Below, piece after piece: positions 13,625 through 14,204 of a DNA stretch of 14,204 nt. Source of the DNA: Bacillota bacterium (lineage in GTDB: Bacteria; Bacillota; Bacilli; Alicyclobacillales; SLC66); the NCBI GenBank assembly GCA_021846145.1, contig JAJZCJ010000056.1, positions 1 through 14,204 on the forward strand, in the 5' to 3' direction. How positions within the stretch are numbered: the stretch's first letter is position 1; every line of letters begins with the position of its first letter. Made by a program: the position numbers and the translations under genes. The notes beneath the pieces were generated by a model that made no database searches, was not told the DNA's origin, and was given only the letters and a program-made list of their open reading frames with translations.

Positions 13625-14204
13625 ATGGATAGACAAAACGAATGGATTAAAACCCCAATTTTACAAGCGCTCGAAAAACATCAAAGTGTGGAACGGACCT
13701 CATTGCACGTGCCAGGACACAAGGCTGGGCGTGGATTGTATTCTGATTTTGCCAAATATGCAGGGTCGCTTGCTAGATTAGATGCGACAGAACTGCCCGG
13801 GTTGGATGATCTTCACCATCCCCAAGAGGTTATCGCGGAAGCTCAACGTTTGGCCTCTGCAGCTTGGGGGAGTGATGATACGTTTTTTTTGGTAAATGGC
13901 AGCACTGTGGGGAATCTGGTGGCAGTGATGAGTGTCGTCACGGCGGGGGACACCGTCATTGTCGGGCGCGATGCTCATCAGTCCATCTGGCATGCGTTGG
14001 CACTTGCAAAAGTGAAAGTCATCGCGGTAACGCCTACCTATGTGGGGATGTTAATTGGTTCCGTCCGCACATTTGATATAGAAGCAGCCATGCATGCATA
14101 CCCTGAAGCGGTTGCCGTGATTATTACCAGCCCCACCTATCACGGCATCGTGTCAGATTTGTTTTCTATTGTGAAAATAGCACACGCTAAGCACATGACA
14201 GTGA
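13625..14204 (+). CDS. Orn/Lys/Arg decarboxylase family protein (YaaO-like), 5' part only
   Basis: The frame is open from ATG 13625 to the window edge (193 codons). Residues near 27-33 read LHVPGHK, the N-terminal signature of fold-type I basic amino acid decarboxylases. DATELPGLDDLHHP, the phosphate-binding segment NGSTVGNLVAVMS, and GRDAHQSIWHAL follow as in YaaO/SpeA-type enzymes. These use PLP to decarboxylate arginine, lysine or ornithine; the PLP lysine lies beyond the edge, so substrate cannot be judged. An in-frame TGA at 13589-13591 and no other start codon leave this ATG as the only good choice, yet it has no ribosome binding site. It begins 17 nt after gin, as yaaO follows csfB (with xpaC and yaaN between) in B. 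subtilis. Confidence 0.93.
   Translation, partial: MDRQNEWIKTPILQALEKHQSVERTSLHVPGHKAGRGLYSDFAKYAGSLARLDATELPGLDDLHHPQEVIAEAQRLASAAWGSDDTFFLVNGSTVGNLVAVMSVVTAGDTVIVGRDAHQSIWHALALAKVKVIAVTPTYVGMLIGSVRTFDIEAAMHAYPEAVAVIITSPTYHGIVSDLFSIVKIAHAKHMTV

Overview
The window comes from the chromosome of an endospore-forming Firmicute (Bacilli). Its backbone matches the Bacillus subtilis order yaaJ(tadA)-scr-dnaX-yaaK-recR-yaaL-bofA, followed further on by csfB(gin) and yaaO. Three genes are sporulation-linked (bofA, gin and a SpoVB/MurJ-type flippase), and a PAS histidine kinase has a Spo0-phosphorelay-type H-box. The coding style is moderate in GC. A relative of the Alicyclobacillaceae is possible, but this is inference and the genus cannot be read from the sequence.

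Left part (1-5505). On the minus strand a large protein with an N-terminal GNAT domain and a degenerate NDP-forming acyl-CoA synthetase region (373-2877) is followed by the 5' end of a sirtuin deacetylase (1-300, cut by the window edge). Together they look like a protein-lysine acylation/deacylation pair. A divergent guanylate-kinase-like gene with a near-consensus sigma-A promoter (2962-2990) lies on the plus strand. It converges with a complete glutamine-dependent asparagine synthetase (3664-5505, minus).

Centre (5608-10656, all plus). tadA runs 47 nt into a tRNA-Ser(CGA) gene. Next come a rod-shaped SRP RNA without an Alu domain, a soluble PAS histidine kinase, dnaX, ebfC/yaaK and recR, tightly packed. 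A terminator is built into the last codons of recR. yaaL (DUF2508) and a very short bofA follow. This block combines tRNA editing and supply, protein targeting, replication, recombination repair and the start of sporulation control.

Right part (10653-14204). A flippase gene on the minus strand overlaps the stop codon of bofA. It is divergent from a DUF1641 gene built from three internal repeats, which ends in a strong terminator. gin (anti-sigma-G, Zn finger) follows, with a forespore-type promoter candidate. The 5' part of an Orn/Lys/Arg decarboxylase gene (yaaO-like) runs off the right edge and may be leaderless. Compared with B. subtilis, as recalled, the position between bofA and gin holds the flippase and DUF1641 genes instead of an rRNA operon. 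No insertion sequence, prophage, CRISPR array or rRNA was seen, and no gene-free stretch exceeds 300 bases.
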